DNA from: Microbispora rosea
GTDB taxonomy: Bacteria > Actinomycetota > Actinomycetes > Streptosporangiales > Streptosporangiaceae
Length of the DNA stretch: 64,000 nt
NCBI RefSeq assembly: GCF_900156315.1
Contig: NZ_FTNI01000003.1
Coordinates: 1-64,000 of the forward strand
Reading direction: 5' to 3'
Below the pieces are notes generated by a model. That model made no database searches. It saw only the letters and a list, made by a program, of their open reading frames with translations, and was not told the DNA's origin. A program made the translations under genes and the position numbers. Each line of letters begins with the position of its first letter. Within the stretch, counting starts at the first letter, position 1. Positions 22,873 to 34,401 of this stretch are shown here, piece after piece.

Positions 22873-23793
22873 GTGACCGACACTGATCGGCAGAAGCAAC
22901 CGGCTTCGCGCGTGAGCACGACCGGGCGCGCGACCACCCCCCGTCGCCGCCTGCGTGGCACCCTCGGCGCCGGGCTGGGGCTTCTCGCGCTGGCGGGCAG
23001 CCTGGTGGCCTGCAGTGACGGCTCGGCCGACAACACAGCGAAGGCCACCCCATCGGCCTCACCGTCGTCCTCCGATTCCACGGGCCCCCAGGTGACGCAC
23101 ACCGAGCTGACGCAGCCGACGCCGTCGGCCGCGCCCACCAGCCTGCGTCAGGTCACCTGCGAGTACCGCAAGGACGACACGGGCGCCCCGTCGAAGTTCG
23201 TGGGCTTCCCCCCCAGCAAGCTGAGCAGGGGGGTCATCGCGGCCAAGAAGATGGTCATCACCACGAACCAGGGCCGGATCGTCATCGACCTGGCCACGAA
23301 GGACGTGCCGTGCGCGGTGAACTCCTTCGCGTTCCTGGCCAAGAAGAACTTCTTCGACAACACCGTCTGCCACCGCCTCGCGACGGTGGAGACCGTCGGC
23401 CTCGGCATGCTGCAGTGCGGCGACCCGCTGGCCAAGGGCGACGGAAAGAACAAGAACGACGGCGCGGGCGGCCCGGGATACCTGTTCAACGACGAGAACC
23501 TCGGCGGGCTGCCGCTCGCCCGCGGCACGGTCGGGCTGGCGCAGGCCACGGAGGACGCCAACTCCAACGGCAGCCAGTTCTTCATCTCGTTCACGGACGA
23601 GAACACCCAGCTGACCGCCATGGGCGCGGCCTTCACGATGATCGGTGTCGTCACCCGGGGCATGGACGTCATCGACAAGATCGCCAGGGGCGGCATCATC
23701 CCCTTCAACGGCGACCCCACCGCCGACGTGCGGGGCGAGGGCTCCAACGCGCCGAAGAAGAAGGTCGTCATCAAGGACGTGGCCATCGTCTGA
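22873..23793 (+). CDS. Cyclophilin-type peptidyl-prolyl isomerase, lipoprotein
   Basis: 306 residues from a GTG at 22873 behind GGGAAGG. An arginine-rich N-region (residues 1-30) precedes a hydrophobic stretch ending in the lipobox LVAC (about residue 50), a Ser/Thr/Pro linker, then a cyclophilin domain (about 125-306): KMVITTNQGRIVIDLATK, VNSFAFLAKKNFFDNTVCHR, GPGYLFNDENLGG, NSNGSQFFISF and GVVTRGMDVIDKIARGG. It should act on extracytoplasmic proteins. It ends at a bidirectional terminator shared with aspS. A second cyclophilin gene lies 4 kb away at 27855. Confidence 0.93.
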   Translation: MTDTDRQKQPASRVSTTGRATTPRRRLRGTLGAGLGLLALAGSLVACSDGSADNTAKATPSASPSSSDSTGPQVTHTELTQPTPSAAPTSLRQVTCEYRKDDTGAPSKFVGFPPSKLSRGVIAAKKMVITTNQGRIVIDLATKDVPCAVNSFAFLAKKNFFDNTVCHRLATVETVGLGMLQCGDPLAKGDGKNKNDGAGGPGYLFNDENLGGLPLARGTVGLAQATEDANSNGSQFFISFTDENTQLTAMGAAFTMIGVVTRGMDVIDKIARGGIIPFNGDPTADVRGEGSNAPKKKVVIKDVAIV

Positions 23794-23809
23794 CCGGTCC
23801 CGGACACAG

Positions 23810-23843
23810 GACGGCCCCCGCGACCGGTGTCGCGGGGGCCGTC
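23810..23843. terminator. Bidirectional terminator between cyclophilin gene and aspS
   Basis: A perfect 15-bp inverted repeat (GACGGCCCCCGCGAC / complement) with a CGGT loop lies between the convergent stops at 23793 and 23862. Confidence 0.85.
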
Positions 23844-23861
23844 TCGCGTTCTACCGCCGTT

Positions 23862-25649
23862 CTACTGCGCGGGCGCGGACTCGCCCTTGTCGGACTCGCC
23901 CTTCTCGGCCTTGGGCGTGGCGTCCACGCCGGCCTCCTTGCGCTGGTCCGGGCTGATCGGGGTGGGCGCCCCGCTCAGCGGGTCGTAGCCGGACGCCGTC
24001 TTCGGGAACGCGATCACGTCCCGGATCGACTCGCCGCCGGCCAGCAGCATGCAGACGCGGTCCCAGCCGTAGGCGATGCCTCCGTGCGGCGGCGGGCCGT
24101 ACTTGAACGCCTCCAGCAGCCAGCCGAACTTGCTCTCGGCCTCCTCCTTGGAGATGCCGAGCACGTCGAACACGCGCTGCTGCATCTCGGCGCGGTGGAT
24201 ACGGATCGAGCCGCCGCCGATCTCCATGCCGTTGCAGACCATGTCGTACGCGTAGGCCAGGGCCTCGCCCGGGTTGTCCTGGAAGTTGTCGGCCCACTCC
24301 GGCTTCGGGGAGGTGAACGGGTGGTGGACCGGGGTCCAGCCGCCCTCGCCGCCATTCTCGTCAGACACAGGCTCGAACATCGGCGCGTCGACGATCCACA
24401 GGAACGACCACTGGGACTCGTCGATCAGGTCGCAGCGGCGGCCGATCTCCAGGCGGGCCGCGCCGAGCAGGTCGCGGGAGGCCGCCGGCGCGCCGGCCGC
24501 GAAGAAGATCGCGTCGCCGGGCTTGGCGCCGGTCTTCCCGGCGAGGCCGGCGAGCTCGGTCTCCGACAGGTTCTTGGCCACCGGGCCGCCCAGCGTGCCG
24601 TCCTCCTGGACCAGCACGTACGCCAGGCCGCGCGCGCCGCGCGACTTGGCCCAGTCCTGCCAGGCGTCGAGCTCCTTGCGGGTCTGCGAGGCGCCGCCGG
24701 GCATCACGACCGCGCCCACGTACGGCGCCTGGAAGACGCGGAACGAGGTGCCGGAGAAGTAGTCCGTGAGGTCGGTCAGCTCGACGCCGAAGCGCAGGTC
24801 GGGCTTGTCCGAGCCGTACCGCGCCATCGCCTCGGCGTACGTCATCCGCGGCAGCGGCGTGGGCAGCTCGTAGCCGATCGTCTCCTTCCAGATCCGACCG
24901 ATGAGCGCCTCGCCCAGCTCGATCACGTCGTCCTGGTCGACGAACGACATCTCGATGTCGATCTGGGTGAACTCGGGCTGCCGGTCGGCCCGCAGGTCCT
25001 CGTCGCGGAAGCAGCGGGCGAGCTGGTAGTAGCGCTCCAGGCCGGAGACCATGAGGAGCTGCTTGAACAGCTGCGGCGACTGCGGCAGGGCGTACCAGTT
25101 GCCCGGCTGAAGCCGCACGGGCACCAGGAAGTCGCGGGCGCCCTCGGGCGTCGAGCGGGTCAGGCTCGGGGTCTCGACGTAGACGAACCCGCGCTCGCGC
25201 ATGACCTCGTTGGCGAGGTAGGTCGCCTGGGAGCGGATCCGCAGCGCGTCGGCGATCTTCTGACGGCGGATGTCGAGGTAGCGGTACTTCAGCCGCGCCT
25301 CCTCCGACACGCCCGAGCTGCCCTCGATCGGGAACGGCAGCGGCGCCGACTCGCTCAGCACCTCCACCTCGGAGGCGACGACCTCGATCTCACCCGTGGG
25401 CAGATCGAGGTTCTCGTTGCCGGCCGGACGCTGGCGTACCTCGCCTGTGACCTTGACGCAGTACTCCGAGCGCAGGTCGTGGGCGTGGTCCTCCTCGCGG
25501 AAGACCACCTGGGCCGAGCCGGAGGCGTCGCGCAGGTCGATGAAGACCACGCCGCCGTGGTCGCGCCGGCGCGCCACCCATCCGGCCAGCGTCACCTTCT
25601 GGCCCGCGTGCTCCTTGCGGAGCGTGCCTGCCTCGTGGGTGCGGATCAC
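23862..25649 (-). CDS. aspS: Aspartyl-tRNA synthetase
   Basis: 595 residues from a GTG at 25649. The OB-fold anticodon domain (residues 15-105) has [20 protein letters not shown]. The class II core has YRYLDIRR, motif 2 [19 protein letters not shown], the bacterial GAD insert and motif 3 [15 protein letters not shown] charged tail beyond the domain ([16 protein letters not shown]) is not part of the usual enzyme. The GTG overlaps the hisS stop (GTGA). The open frame extends far upstream through hisS, but only the stretch from [10 protein letters not shown] is conserved. Whether it also charges tRNA-Asn is not decided here. Confidence 0.97.
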   Translation of the reverse strand: MIRTHEAGTLRKEHAGQKVTLAGWVARRRDHGGVVFIDLRDASGSAQVVFREEDHAHDLRSEYCVKVTGEVRQRPAGNENLDLPTGEIEVVASEVEVLSESAPLPFPIEGSSGVSEEARLKYRYLDIRRQKIADALRIRSQATYLANEVMRERGFVYVETPSLTRSTPEGARDFLVPVRLQPGNWYALPQSPQLFKQLLMVSGLERYYQLARCFRDEDLRADRQPEFTQIDIEMSFVDQDDVIELGEALIGRIWKETIGYELPTPLPRMTYAEAMARYGSDKPDLRFGVELTDLTDYFSGTSFRVFQAPYVGAVVMPGGASQTRKELDAWQDWAKSRGARGLAYVLVQEDGTLGGPVAKNLSETELAGLAGKTGAKPGDAIFFAAGAPAASRDLLGAARLEIGRRCDLIDESQWSFLWIVDAPMFEPVSDENGGEGGWTPVHHPFTSPKPEWADNFQDNPGEALAYAYDMVCNGMEIGGGSIRIHRAEMQQRVFDVLGISKEEAESKFGWLLEAFKYGPPPHGGIAYGWDRVCMLLAGGESIRDVIAFPKTASGYDPLSGAPTPISPDQRKEAGVDATPKAEKGESDKGESAPAQ

Positions 25650-26902
25650 GAGAGTTTCCCCTTCAAGAACTGGACGACCTCCGCGAGCGGAACCGCGGTC
25701 TGGTCGGCTGTGGTCAGGTCCTTCACTTGCACGGCGCCCGCCTCGATATCTCGGTCGCCGAGGATGAGCGCGTACCGCGCGCCGCTGCGGTCGGCGGCCT
25801 TCATCGCGCCCTTGACGCCACGGCCGCCGAAGGCCATGTCGACGGCGAGGCCGGCCCTGCGCAGCTCGCTCACGAGCGGGAACACGCGCCGCCTGGCGTC
25901 CTCGCCGAGCGGCACCGCGAACACCTCGACGCCGCGGGGCCGCTCGGCCAGCAGGCCCTCGGCCTCCATCGCGAGCACCGTGCGGTCCACCCCGAGGGCC
26001 CAGCCCACGCTGGGCAGCGCCGGGCCGCCGATCTGCTCGCTCAGCCCGTCGTAACGTCCTCCCCCGCCGACCGCCGACTGGGCGCCCAGGCCGTCGTGCA
26101 GGAACTCGAAGGTCGTGCGCGTGTAGTAGTCCAGGCCGCGCACGAGCCGGGGGTCGTCCTCGTACGCCACGCCGGCGGCCGTCAGCAGGCCCCTGACCTC
26201 CTCGTGGTAGGCCTTGCAGGCCCCGCACAGGTGATCGGTGACGAGCGGCGCGTTCTCCAGCTGCGCGCGCACCTCGGGACGCTTGTCGTCGAGCACGCGC
26301 AGCGGGTTGATCTCGATCCGGTTGCGGGTGGGCTCGTCGAGGTCCAGGCCGCGCAGGAAGTCCTGCAGCGCGGCGCGGTAGGCCGGGCGGCACTCCTTGC
26401 AGCCGAGCGAGTTCAGCAGCAGCCGCACACCGCGCAGGCCCAGCGAGGCGTAGCCGTCCATCGCCAGCACGATCAGCTCGGCGTCCAGCGCTGGGTCCTC
26501 GGCCCCCAGGGCCTCCGCCCCCACCTGCGAGAAGTGGCGGTAGCGCCCCGCCTGGGCGCGCTCGTAGCGGAAGTAGCTGCCCGAGTACCAGAGCTTGATC
26601 GGCAGCGGGCCGCCGTACAGGCCGTGTTCGAGCACGGCCCGCATCACGCTCGCGGTGCCCTCGGGGCGCAGCGTCAGCGACTGGCCGCCCCGGCTCGTGA
26701 ACGTGTACATCTCCTTGGTCACGATGTCGGTCGACTCGCCGACCCCGCGCGAGAACAGCGCCGTGTCCTCGAAGGCCGGTGTCTCGATGTAGCCGTAGCC
26801 GGCGCGGCGGGCCGGCTCGGCCAGGGCGTCCCGTACGGCGAGAGCCCACTCCGAACGCGGCGGCATCCAGTCGAAGGTGCCCTTGGGCGCCTGAAAGGTC
26901 AT
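25646..26902 (-). CDS. hisS: Histidyl-tRNA synthetase
   Basis: 418 residues from the ATG at 26902. The N-terminus [14 protein letters not shown] and class II motifs are present: [20 protein letters not shown] (motif 1 neighbourhood), [20 protein letters not shown] (motif 2), [20 protein letters not shown] (histidine-A) and GGGGRYDGL (histidine-B), then the anticodon domain from about residue 325. Its start overlaps the upstream hydrolase stop by one base and its stop overlaps aspS. Confidence 0.97.
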   Translation of the reverse strand: MTFQAPKGTFDWMPPRSEWALAVRDALAEPARRAGYGYIETPAFEDTALFSRGVGESTDIVTKEMYTFTSRGGQSLTLRPEGTASVMRAVLEHGLYGGPLPIKLWYSGSYFRYERAQAGRYRHFSQVGAEALGAEDPALDAELIVLAMDGYASLGLRGVRLLLNSLGCKECRPAYRAALQDFLRGLDLDEPTRNRIEINPLRVLDDKRPEVRAQLENAPLVTDHLCGACKAYHEEVRGLLTAAGVAYEDDPRLVRGLDYYTRTTFEFLHDGLGAQSAVGGGGRYDGLSEQIGGPALPSVGWALGVDRTVLAMEAEGLLAERPRGVEVFAVPLGEDARRRVFPLVSELRRAGLAVDMAFGGRGVKGAMKAADRSGARYALILGDRDIEAGAVQVKDLTTADQTAVPLAEVVQFLKGKLS

Positions 26903-27585
26903 CACAATCCCCTGGTCGGGCCTGCGTGCGGCGCGACGTCCCTGAGGAAGGGGTTGGTCGCGCGCTCGCGGCCGATGGTCGTCTGAGGTCCGTGGCCGGG
27001 CAGGACCGTGGTCTCGTCCGGCAGCGTCAGCGTCTTGGCGAGGCTGCGCAGGATGGCGGCGTAGTCGCCGCCGGGCAGGTCGGTACGGCCGATGGAGCCG
27101 GCGAACAGCAGATCGCCCGCGAACAGGACCTGGGAGTCCTCGACGGGTGTCCGGAATGTCACCGACCCCCTGGTATGGCCTGGCCTGTGCTCGACCGTGA
27201 GCTCGAGCCCGGCCAGCGACAGCACGGCCCCGTCGGCCAGCTCCCGCACGTCGTCGGGCTCGGAAAGTTTCAGACCGCCGAACACCTCGCCCGCCTGCGG
27301 CGGGAATCCCTTCGCCGGGTCCGACAGCAGATCGCGGTCCTCCGGGTGGATCCACGCGGGCACGTCGCGGGCGCCGCACACCGGGGCCACCGACCACACG
27401 TGATCGATGTGACCGTGGGTGAGCAGCACCGCGACCGGCTTCAGCCGGTGCTCGCGCAACAGCGCGTCGAGATCCTCCACGGCATCCTGACCTGGGTCGA
27501 TGACCACGCACTCCTCGCCTGCTGCGGGAGCGACGATGTAACAGTTGGTCTGGAACGACCCTGCGGGAAACCCGGCGACGAGCAC
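26902..27585 (-). CDS. Metallo-beta-lactamase fold hydrolase, glyoxalase II-like
   Basis: 227 residues from the GTG at 27585, chosen over a TTG 30 bases upstream because AGAGG lies eight bases before it and the family begins (M/V)[15 protein letters not shown]. Metal ligands are complete: THGHIDHV (HxHxDH), [16 protein letters not shown] and PGHGPQT. Homologs hydrolyse thioesters such as S-lactoylglutathione or bacillithiol/mycothiol analogues; the substrate here is unknown. It is the first gene of the operon with hisS and aspS, an order common in actinobacteria. Confidence 0.92.
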   Translation of the reverse strand: MLVAGFPAGSFQTNCYIVAPAAGEECVVIDPGQDAVEDLDALLREHRLKPVAVLLTHGHIDHVWSVAPVCGARDVPAWIHPEDRDLLSDPAKGFPPQAGEVFGGLKLSEPDDVRELADGAVLSLAGLELTVEHRPGHTRGSVTFRTPVEDSQVLFAGDLLFAGSIGRTDLPGGDYAAILRSLAKTLTLPDETTVLPGHGPQTTIGRERATNPFLRDVAPHAGPTRGL

Positions 27586-27721
27586 GGAAGCGGCCTCTGC
27601 GTCTCTACGGATCAATCAAGGATTGCGCGAGCGAATGTAACCGAAGGGTACCGGTGCGGGTCGGCAGGCTGCGAACCAATACCCGTCAGCCGATACGATT
27701 CGCCCACCTCAATAGTCATTC

Positions 27722-27749
27722 TTGGAGCAGTCGAGCCGGATGCTATAGA
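27722..27749 (+). promoter_or_regulatory. Candidate promoter for the second cyclophilin gene
   Basis: TTGGAG (27722-27727) and TATAGA (27744-27749) with a 16-base spacer; transcription would start about 100 bases before the GTG at 27855. Confidence 0.4.
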
Positions 27750-27854
27750 ACAGGCCGCCGTTCCCGGAGCACCTCCCGGGTGTGGCGGGTACGCACCGGC
27801 GTGACCGCGTCCGGGCGTACGACCATGGGAAACAGGACGAGTCGGGAGGTCGAA

Positions 27855-28715
27855 GTGGTCACCGGCAAGGACCGGCAGAAGCAGCTGGCCCGGGAACACT
27901 ACGAACGGCAGCTGCGGGCGCGCACGGAGCGGGAGCAGAAGTCACGGCGCACCGCGATCATAGGCACCACCGCGGCCGTGGTGGTGGTGATCGGCGGAGT
28001 GGTCGCGGCGACGACCCTTCTCGGCAGCGACGACGGCGACGCCAAGGCGTCCGCGTCGGCGTCGGCGTCGGCGTCGGCGAGCAGCCAGCCGCTCGCGAAC
28101 GACCCCAAGCCGTACGACCCGGCCAAGGGCACCTGCGGCTATGTCGCCGACGAGGGCAGCGGCCAGGTCAAGAACGTCGGCATGCCGCCGGAGAAGGTGA
28201 GCACCGCCCCGGCGACCATGACCATCAAGACCAACCTCGGCGACATCGTCGCGAGGCTGGACAGCGAGAAGGCGCCCTGCACGGTCAACTCGTTCAAGTT
28301 CCTGGCGTCCAAGGATTACTTCGACGAAACGAAGTGCCACCGGATGGGCACGGACTTCCCGATCCTGCAGTGCGGCGACCCGCTGGCCAAGGCCGACGGC
28401 AAGAACCCGACCGACGGCCAGGGCGGCCCCGGCTATCGCTTCGCGAACGAGAACCTGGCGGGCGCGAAGTACACGCGGGGCGTGCTCGCGATGGCGAACA
28501 GCGGTCCGAACACCAACGGAAGCCAGTTCTTCATCGTGTTCGGGGACACCGGGCTGACGCCCGACTACACGCCTTTCGGTACGGTGACCAAAGGACTCGA
28601 AATCGTGGACAAGGTCGCCAAGAAGGGCGTCATCGCCAGCGCCGGCGGGGACGGCACTGGTGCTCCGAAGCAGCCCGTGGTCATCAAAGACGTGACAATC
28701 ACCAGCAAGAGCTGA
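27855..28715 (+). CDS. Cyclophilin-type peptidyl-prolyl isomerase, membrane anchored
   Basis: 286 residues from a GTG with GGGAGGT six bases upstream. A basic cytoplasmic head (TGKDRQKQLAREHYERQL) precedes one membrane helix (about residues 33-55), an Ala-Ser dipeptide spacer coded by a GCGTCG hexamer run, and a cyclophilin domain with MTIKTNLGDIVARLD, VNSFKFLASKDYFDETKCHR, GGPGYRFANENL, NTNGSQFFIVFGD and FGTVTKGLEIVDKVAKKG. It folds secreted proteins at the outer face of the membrane. It precedes the DUF349 and relA region as in Streptomyces. Confidence 0.94.
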   Translation: MVTGKDRQKQLAREHYERQLRARTEREQKSRRTAIIGTTAAVVVVIGGVVAATTLLGSDDGDAKASASASASASASSQPLANDPKPYDPAKGTCGYVADEGSGQVKNVGMPPEKVSTAPATMTIKTNLGDIVARLDSEKAPCTVNSFKFLASKDYFDETKCHRMGTDFPILQCGDPLAKADGKNPTDGQGGPGYRFANENLAGAKYTRGVLAMANSGPNTNGSQFFIVFGDTGLTPDYTPFGTVTKGLEIVDKVAKKGVIASAGGDGTGAPKQPVVIKDVTITSKS

Positions 28716-28774
28716 CGTAATACAACCAAGGGCACATCGAGCCCTGGAGGCTGATTCAAGTGCGGGAGGACACG

Positions 28775-30004
28775 GTGAGCACCGACCCGTGGGGCCGGGT
28801 AGACGAGGACGGCACCGTCTACGTGCGTACGGCTGAGGGAGAACGGGCCGTCGGGTCCTGGCAGGCCGGTGAGCCGGAGGAGGCGCTGGCCTACTACCGC
28901 CGGAAGTTCGACGAGCTGGCGGGCCAGGTGCAGCTCCTGGAGCAGCGGGTGCGCGGCACCGATCTCGCTCCGGCTCAGGCCGAGGCGAGCATCGCCAAGC
29001 TGCGGGAGTCGGTGACCGAGGCGCACGCGGTCGGCGACCTCGGCTCGCTGCAGGACCGGCTGTCGGCGCTCACCGAGCTGGTCGGCAAGCGCCGCGAGGA
29101 GCTGCGGGCGGCGCGCGACCAGGCCCGGGCGCACGCCCGCGAGGTGAAGGAGCGCATCGTCGCCGAGGCCGAGCGCATCGCCGAGGAGACGACGCACTGG
29201 AAGTCCGGCGGCGAGCGGCTGCGGCAGCTCGTCGAGGAGTGGAAGGCCGCCGAGCGGGTCGACCGGGCCACCGAGGCGACGCTGTGGAAGAGGCTGTCCA
29301 CGGCGCGTACGGCCTTCGCCAAGCGGCGCAAGGCGTACTTCTCCTCGCTCGACCAGCAGCGCGACGCGGTGCGCGGCACCAAGTTGCGCATCGTGAGCGA
29401 GGCGGAGGCGCTGGCGGACTCGACGGACTGGAACGCCACCGCGGCGGCCTACCGCGAGCTGATGCGCGAGTGGAAGGCCGCCGGGCGTGCCTCCCGCGAG
29501 GTCGAGGACGAGCTGTGGGCACGCTTCAAGGGCGCCCAGGACCAGTTCTTCCAGGCCCGCTCGGCGGTGTTCGCGGAGCGGGACGCCTCCTTCGCGGCCA
29601 ACGCGGAGGTGAAGGAGGCGCTGCTGGCCGAGGCCGAGAAGCTGCTGCCGGTCACCGACGCGCGTGGCGCGCGTGCGGCGCTGCGGGGCATCCTGGAGCG
29701 CTGGGAGGCCGCGGGCCCGGTGCCGCGCGACCAGCGTGACCGTCTGGAGGGCGGGCTGCGCAAGGTCGACGACGCGGTCCGCAGGGCCGAGGACAACGAG
29801 TGGAAGCGCTCCAACCCCGAGGCCAGGGCCCGCGCCCAGGACACGGTCAACCAGCTCCGCAGGTCCATCGACCAGCTGGAGACGCGGCTGGGCAAGGCCC
29901 AGGCGGCCGGCCGGGACAAGGACGTCAAGGAGGCGGAGGAGGCGCTTGCCGCCCGCCGCTCCTGGCTCCAGGAGGCGGAGCGCACGCTCGCCGAGTTCTC
30001 CTAA
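28775..30004 (+). CDS. DUF349 domain coiled-coil protein
   Basis: 409 residues from the GTG at 28775; the GTG at 28760 is in frame but GGGAGG is placed right for 28775. The protein is almost wholly helical and charged, with three to four DUF349 repeats recognisable by W-x-A-T/A-A-x-x-R..(L/W)W-x-R-F (WKAAERVDRATEATLWKRL, WKAAGRASREVEDELWARFK, WEAAGPVPRDQRDRLEGGL). DUF349 proteins are cytoplasmic; function unknown. Downstream is the 271-bp repeat element, then relA convergent. Confidence 0.9.
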   Translation: MSTDPWGRVDEDGTVYVRTAEGERAVGSWQAGEPEEALAYYRRKFDELAGQVQLLEQRVRGTDLAPAQAEASIAKLRESVTEAHAVGDLGSLQDRLSALTELVGKRREELRAARDQARAHAREVKERIVAEAERIAEETTHWKSGGERLRQLVEEWKAAERVDRATEATLWKRLSTARTAFAKRRKAYFSSLDQQRDAVRGTKLRIVSEAEALADSTDWNATAAAYRELMREWKAAGRASREVEDELWARFKGAQDQFFQARSAVFAERDASFAANAEVKEALLAEAEKLLPVTDARGARAALRGILERWEAAGPVPRDQRDRLEGGLRKVDDAVRRAEDNEWKRSNPEARARAQDTVNQLRRSIDQLETRLGKAQAAGRDKDVKEAEEALAARRSWLQEAERTLAEFS

Positions 30005-30031
30005 CCCCCCTTCCACCCCTCTCCCCCTCGG

Positions 30032-30302
30032 CGTGATCTTGGAGTTTGTCGCACGCCGGGGGCCGAGGTGGGCGGACGCATTCCGTGATCCTGCAGGGAT
30101 TCGGCTCACTCGGCCCCGACCTGGGCGAACAGCCTTCGTGATCATGCATCGAGGTCGGGACGCGCGGCTGCACGCCCGTCGATTACACGATCACGCACAG
30201 CGTGTCCGCAGCTCGTTCATGCTGTGAACACGTTCAGTGCAAGATCACGAAGTGCGTCCGCGCACGTCGCGCGCTACCCCTGCGACAAACTACAAGATCA
30301 CG
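30032..30302. repeat. MITE-like intergenic element with terminal inverted repeats
   Basis: The ends are 22-bp inverted repeats with one mismatch, CGTGATCTTGGAGTTTGTCG at 30032 and its complement ending at 30302. Inside, the core CGTGATCnTG recurs in both orientations (about 30084, 30138, 30239), and GGGGCCGAG at 30059 pairs with CTCGGCCCC at 30109. It carries no protein-coding frame I can support. It lies exactly in the gap between the convergent DUF349 and relA genes, so it could also act as a terminator. No transposase is in the window. Confidence 0.65.
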
Positions 30303-30315
30303 TCCGTGGAGGGGG

Positions 30316-32685
<2,370 letters not shown>

Positions 32686-32775
32686 ACAGACTCCTCACGT
32701 CGAGTCCAGAGTCCACAGTGTATCCGTGCTGCCACAGCACTCTCGGCCGAGTGCCCCCCGACCGGCCCGTCGGGC

Positions 32776-33282
32776 TCAGACGGTGAGCAGGGCGCGGACG
32801 TCCAGGCCCGGCAGCCGCTCGCGGCCGGACAGGAAGGACAGCTCCATCAGGAAGGACACGGCCACGACCTCCGCGCCCGTCCTTCTGACCAGCTCCACGG
32901 CCGCCCTGGCCGTGCCGCCCGTGGCGAGGACGTCGTCCACGATCAGAACCCGGTCGCCGGGGTCGAAGGCGTCGGCGTGCACCTCGATCGTCGCGGAGCC
33001 GTACTCCAGGTCGTAGGACGCCTCGTACGTGCCGGCGGGCAATTTGCCCTTTTTACGCACCGGTACGAACCCCGCTCCACTGCGGTAGGCCACCGGCGCG
33101 GCGAGGATGAAGCCCCGCGCCTCGATGCCCACCACCTTGTCGAAGGCCAAGCCGTCCCCGAGCTCGTCCACGACCTGCGTGAAGGCCGCGTGGTCCGCCA
33201 GCAGCGGCGTGATGTCCTTGAAGAGGATGCCGGGCTTGGGGTAGTCCGGGACATCCCTGATGAGAGCCGTCCAGTCAGTCAC
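32776..33282 (-). CDS. apt: Adenine phosphoribosyltransferase
   Basis: 168 residues from a GTG at 33282 (a TTG nine bases upstream is possible). It converts adenine and PRPP to [46 protein letters not shown] and the PRPP loop [14 protein letters not shown] are complete. It sits between secF and relA, as in other actinobacteria, 90 bases before relA on the same strand. Confidence 0.96.
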   Translation of the reverse strand: MTDWTALIRDVPDYPKPGILFKDITPLLADHAAFTQVVDELGDGLAFDKVVGIEARGFILAAPVAYRSGAGFVPVRKKGKLPAGTYEASYDLEYGSATIEVHADAFDPGDRVLIVDDVLATGGTARAAVELVRRTGAEVVAVSFLMELSFLSGRERLPGLDVRALLTV

Positions 33283-33316
33283 GACGCCCAAGCCTAACGG
33301 GACCAGAGGTACGCGA

Positions 33317-33352
33317 AGGCGCCCCCGGAACCGACGGGTTCCGAGGGCGCCT
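33317..33352 (-). terminator. Hairpin terminator after secF
   Basis: Stem of 8 bp (AGGCGCCC / GGGCGCCT), one mismatch, then 7 bp (CGGAACC / GGTTCCG) with a 4-nt loop, 14 bases past the secF stop and before apt. Confidence 0.7.
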
Positions 33353-33366
33353 GCGACGAGCCGGGA

Positions 33367-34401
33367 TCAGCGCTTCTTGCGCTTCTCCGTGGCGGTGACC
33401 TTCTGCGAGCCGGCCGGGACCGGCTCCTTCGTGGCGGTCTTGGCCGCCGAGACCTGCTTGGCGTGCACCCGCTGGGCCAGCGCCTGCCACTTGGGCTCCC
33501 GCTCCTTCAGCGTGACCAGGATCGGCGTCGCCACGCACAGGGACGAGTAGGTGCCGACGATCATGCCGACGAACAGGGCCAGCGACAGGTCCTTCAGCGT
33601 GCCGGCGCCGAGCAGCGTGGTGCCGATGAACAGGATCGCCGCCACCGGCAGGATCGCCACCAGCGAGGTGTTCAGCGACCGGATCAGCGTGTGGCTGAGC
33701 GCGTTGTTGGCGGCCTGCGTGTAGGTCATCTTCGCGCTCGTGCCGAGCTTGCCCGTGACCTCCTTGATCATGTCGAAGACGACGACGGCGTCGTACAACG
33801 AGTAACCGAGGATCGTGAGGAAGCCGAGCATGGTCGCCGGGGTGACCTCGAAGCCCGACCAGGCGTAGACGCCCGCGGTGATCACGAGGTCGTGGACGAG
33901 GGCGACGATCGCCGCGAGGGCCATCCGCCACTCGAAGGCCACCGACAGGTACAGCATGATCGCGATCATGAAGACCGCGAGGCCGATCCAGGCCTTCTGC
34001 GAGACCTCGCCACCCCAGGTCGCGCCGATGACCTGCGAGCTGACCTGGTCCTCCTCGATGCCGTACTTCTGGGCGATCGTGCTCTGGACCTTGGTCACCT
34101 CGCCGCTGCCGAGGCTCTCGGTGGTGACGCGCCAGTTCGGACCGGCCTGCTGCACGATCACCTGGTGGACTCCGGCGTCCGCGACCGTCTCGCGGACCTG
34201 CTCGATGCTGGAGCCGGGCGTGCGCGTGAAGTCGAACACCGAGCCGCCGCGGAACTCCACGCCCAGGTTCAGGCCGTTCAGCGCCAGGCCGAGGATGGAG
34301 ACGGCCAGCAGGAACACCGACAGGCCGTACCAGATCTTGCGCTTGCCGACGAAGTCGATGTTGATGTCGCCGCGGTAGAGGCGGCTGATCAATCCCGGCA
34401 T
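33367..34401 (-). CDS. secF: Protein translocase subunit SecF
   Basis: 344 residues from the ATG at 34401. Six membrane helices; the first is IWYGLSVFLLAVSILGLAL, and the periplasmic start GLNLGVEFRGGSVFDF is the SecF signature. Later helices carry TILGYSLYDAVVVFDMIKE and NTSLVAILPVAAILF. A basic tail (AKTATKEPVPAGSQ... KRKKR) is cytoplasmic. With SecD it uses proton flow to complete Sec export. Start overlaps the secD stop by one base. Confidence 0.96.
   Translation of the reverse strand: MPGLISRLYRGDINIDFVGKRKIWYGLSVFLLAVSILGLALNGLNLGVEFRGGSVFDFTRTPGSSIEQVRETVADAGVHQVIVQQAGPNWRVTTESLGSGEVTKVQSTIAQKYGIEEDQVSSQVIGATWGGEVSQKAWIGLAVFMIAIMLYLSVAFEWRMALAAIVALVHDLVITAGVYAWSGFEVTPATMLGFLTILGYSLYDAVVVFDMIKEVTGKLGTSAKMTYTQAANNALSHTLIRSLNTSLVAILPVAAILFIGTTLLGAGTLKDLSLALFVGMIVGTYSSLCVATPILVTLKEREPKWQALAQRVHAKQVSAAKTATKEPVPAGSQKVTATEKRKKR

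Noticed and set aside
28051-28080. GCGTCG hexamer run
   Set aside because: It encodes an Ala-Ser spacer between the membrane helix and cyclophilin domain; likely ordinary linker DNA.
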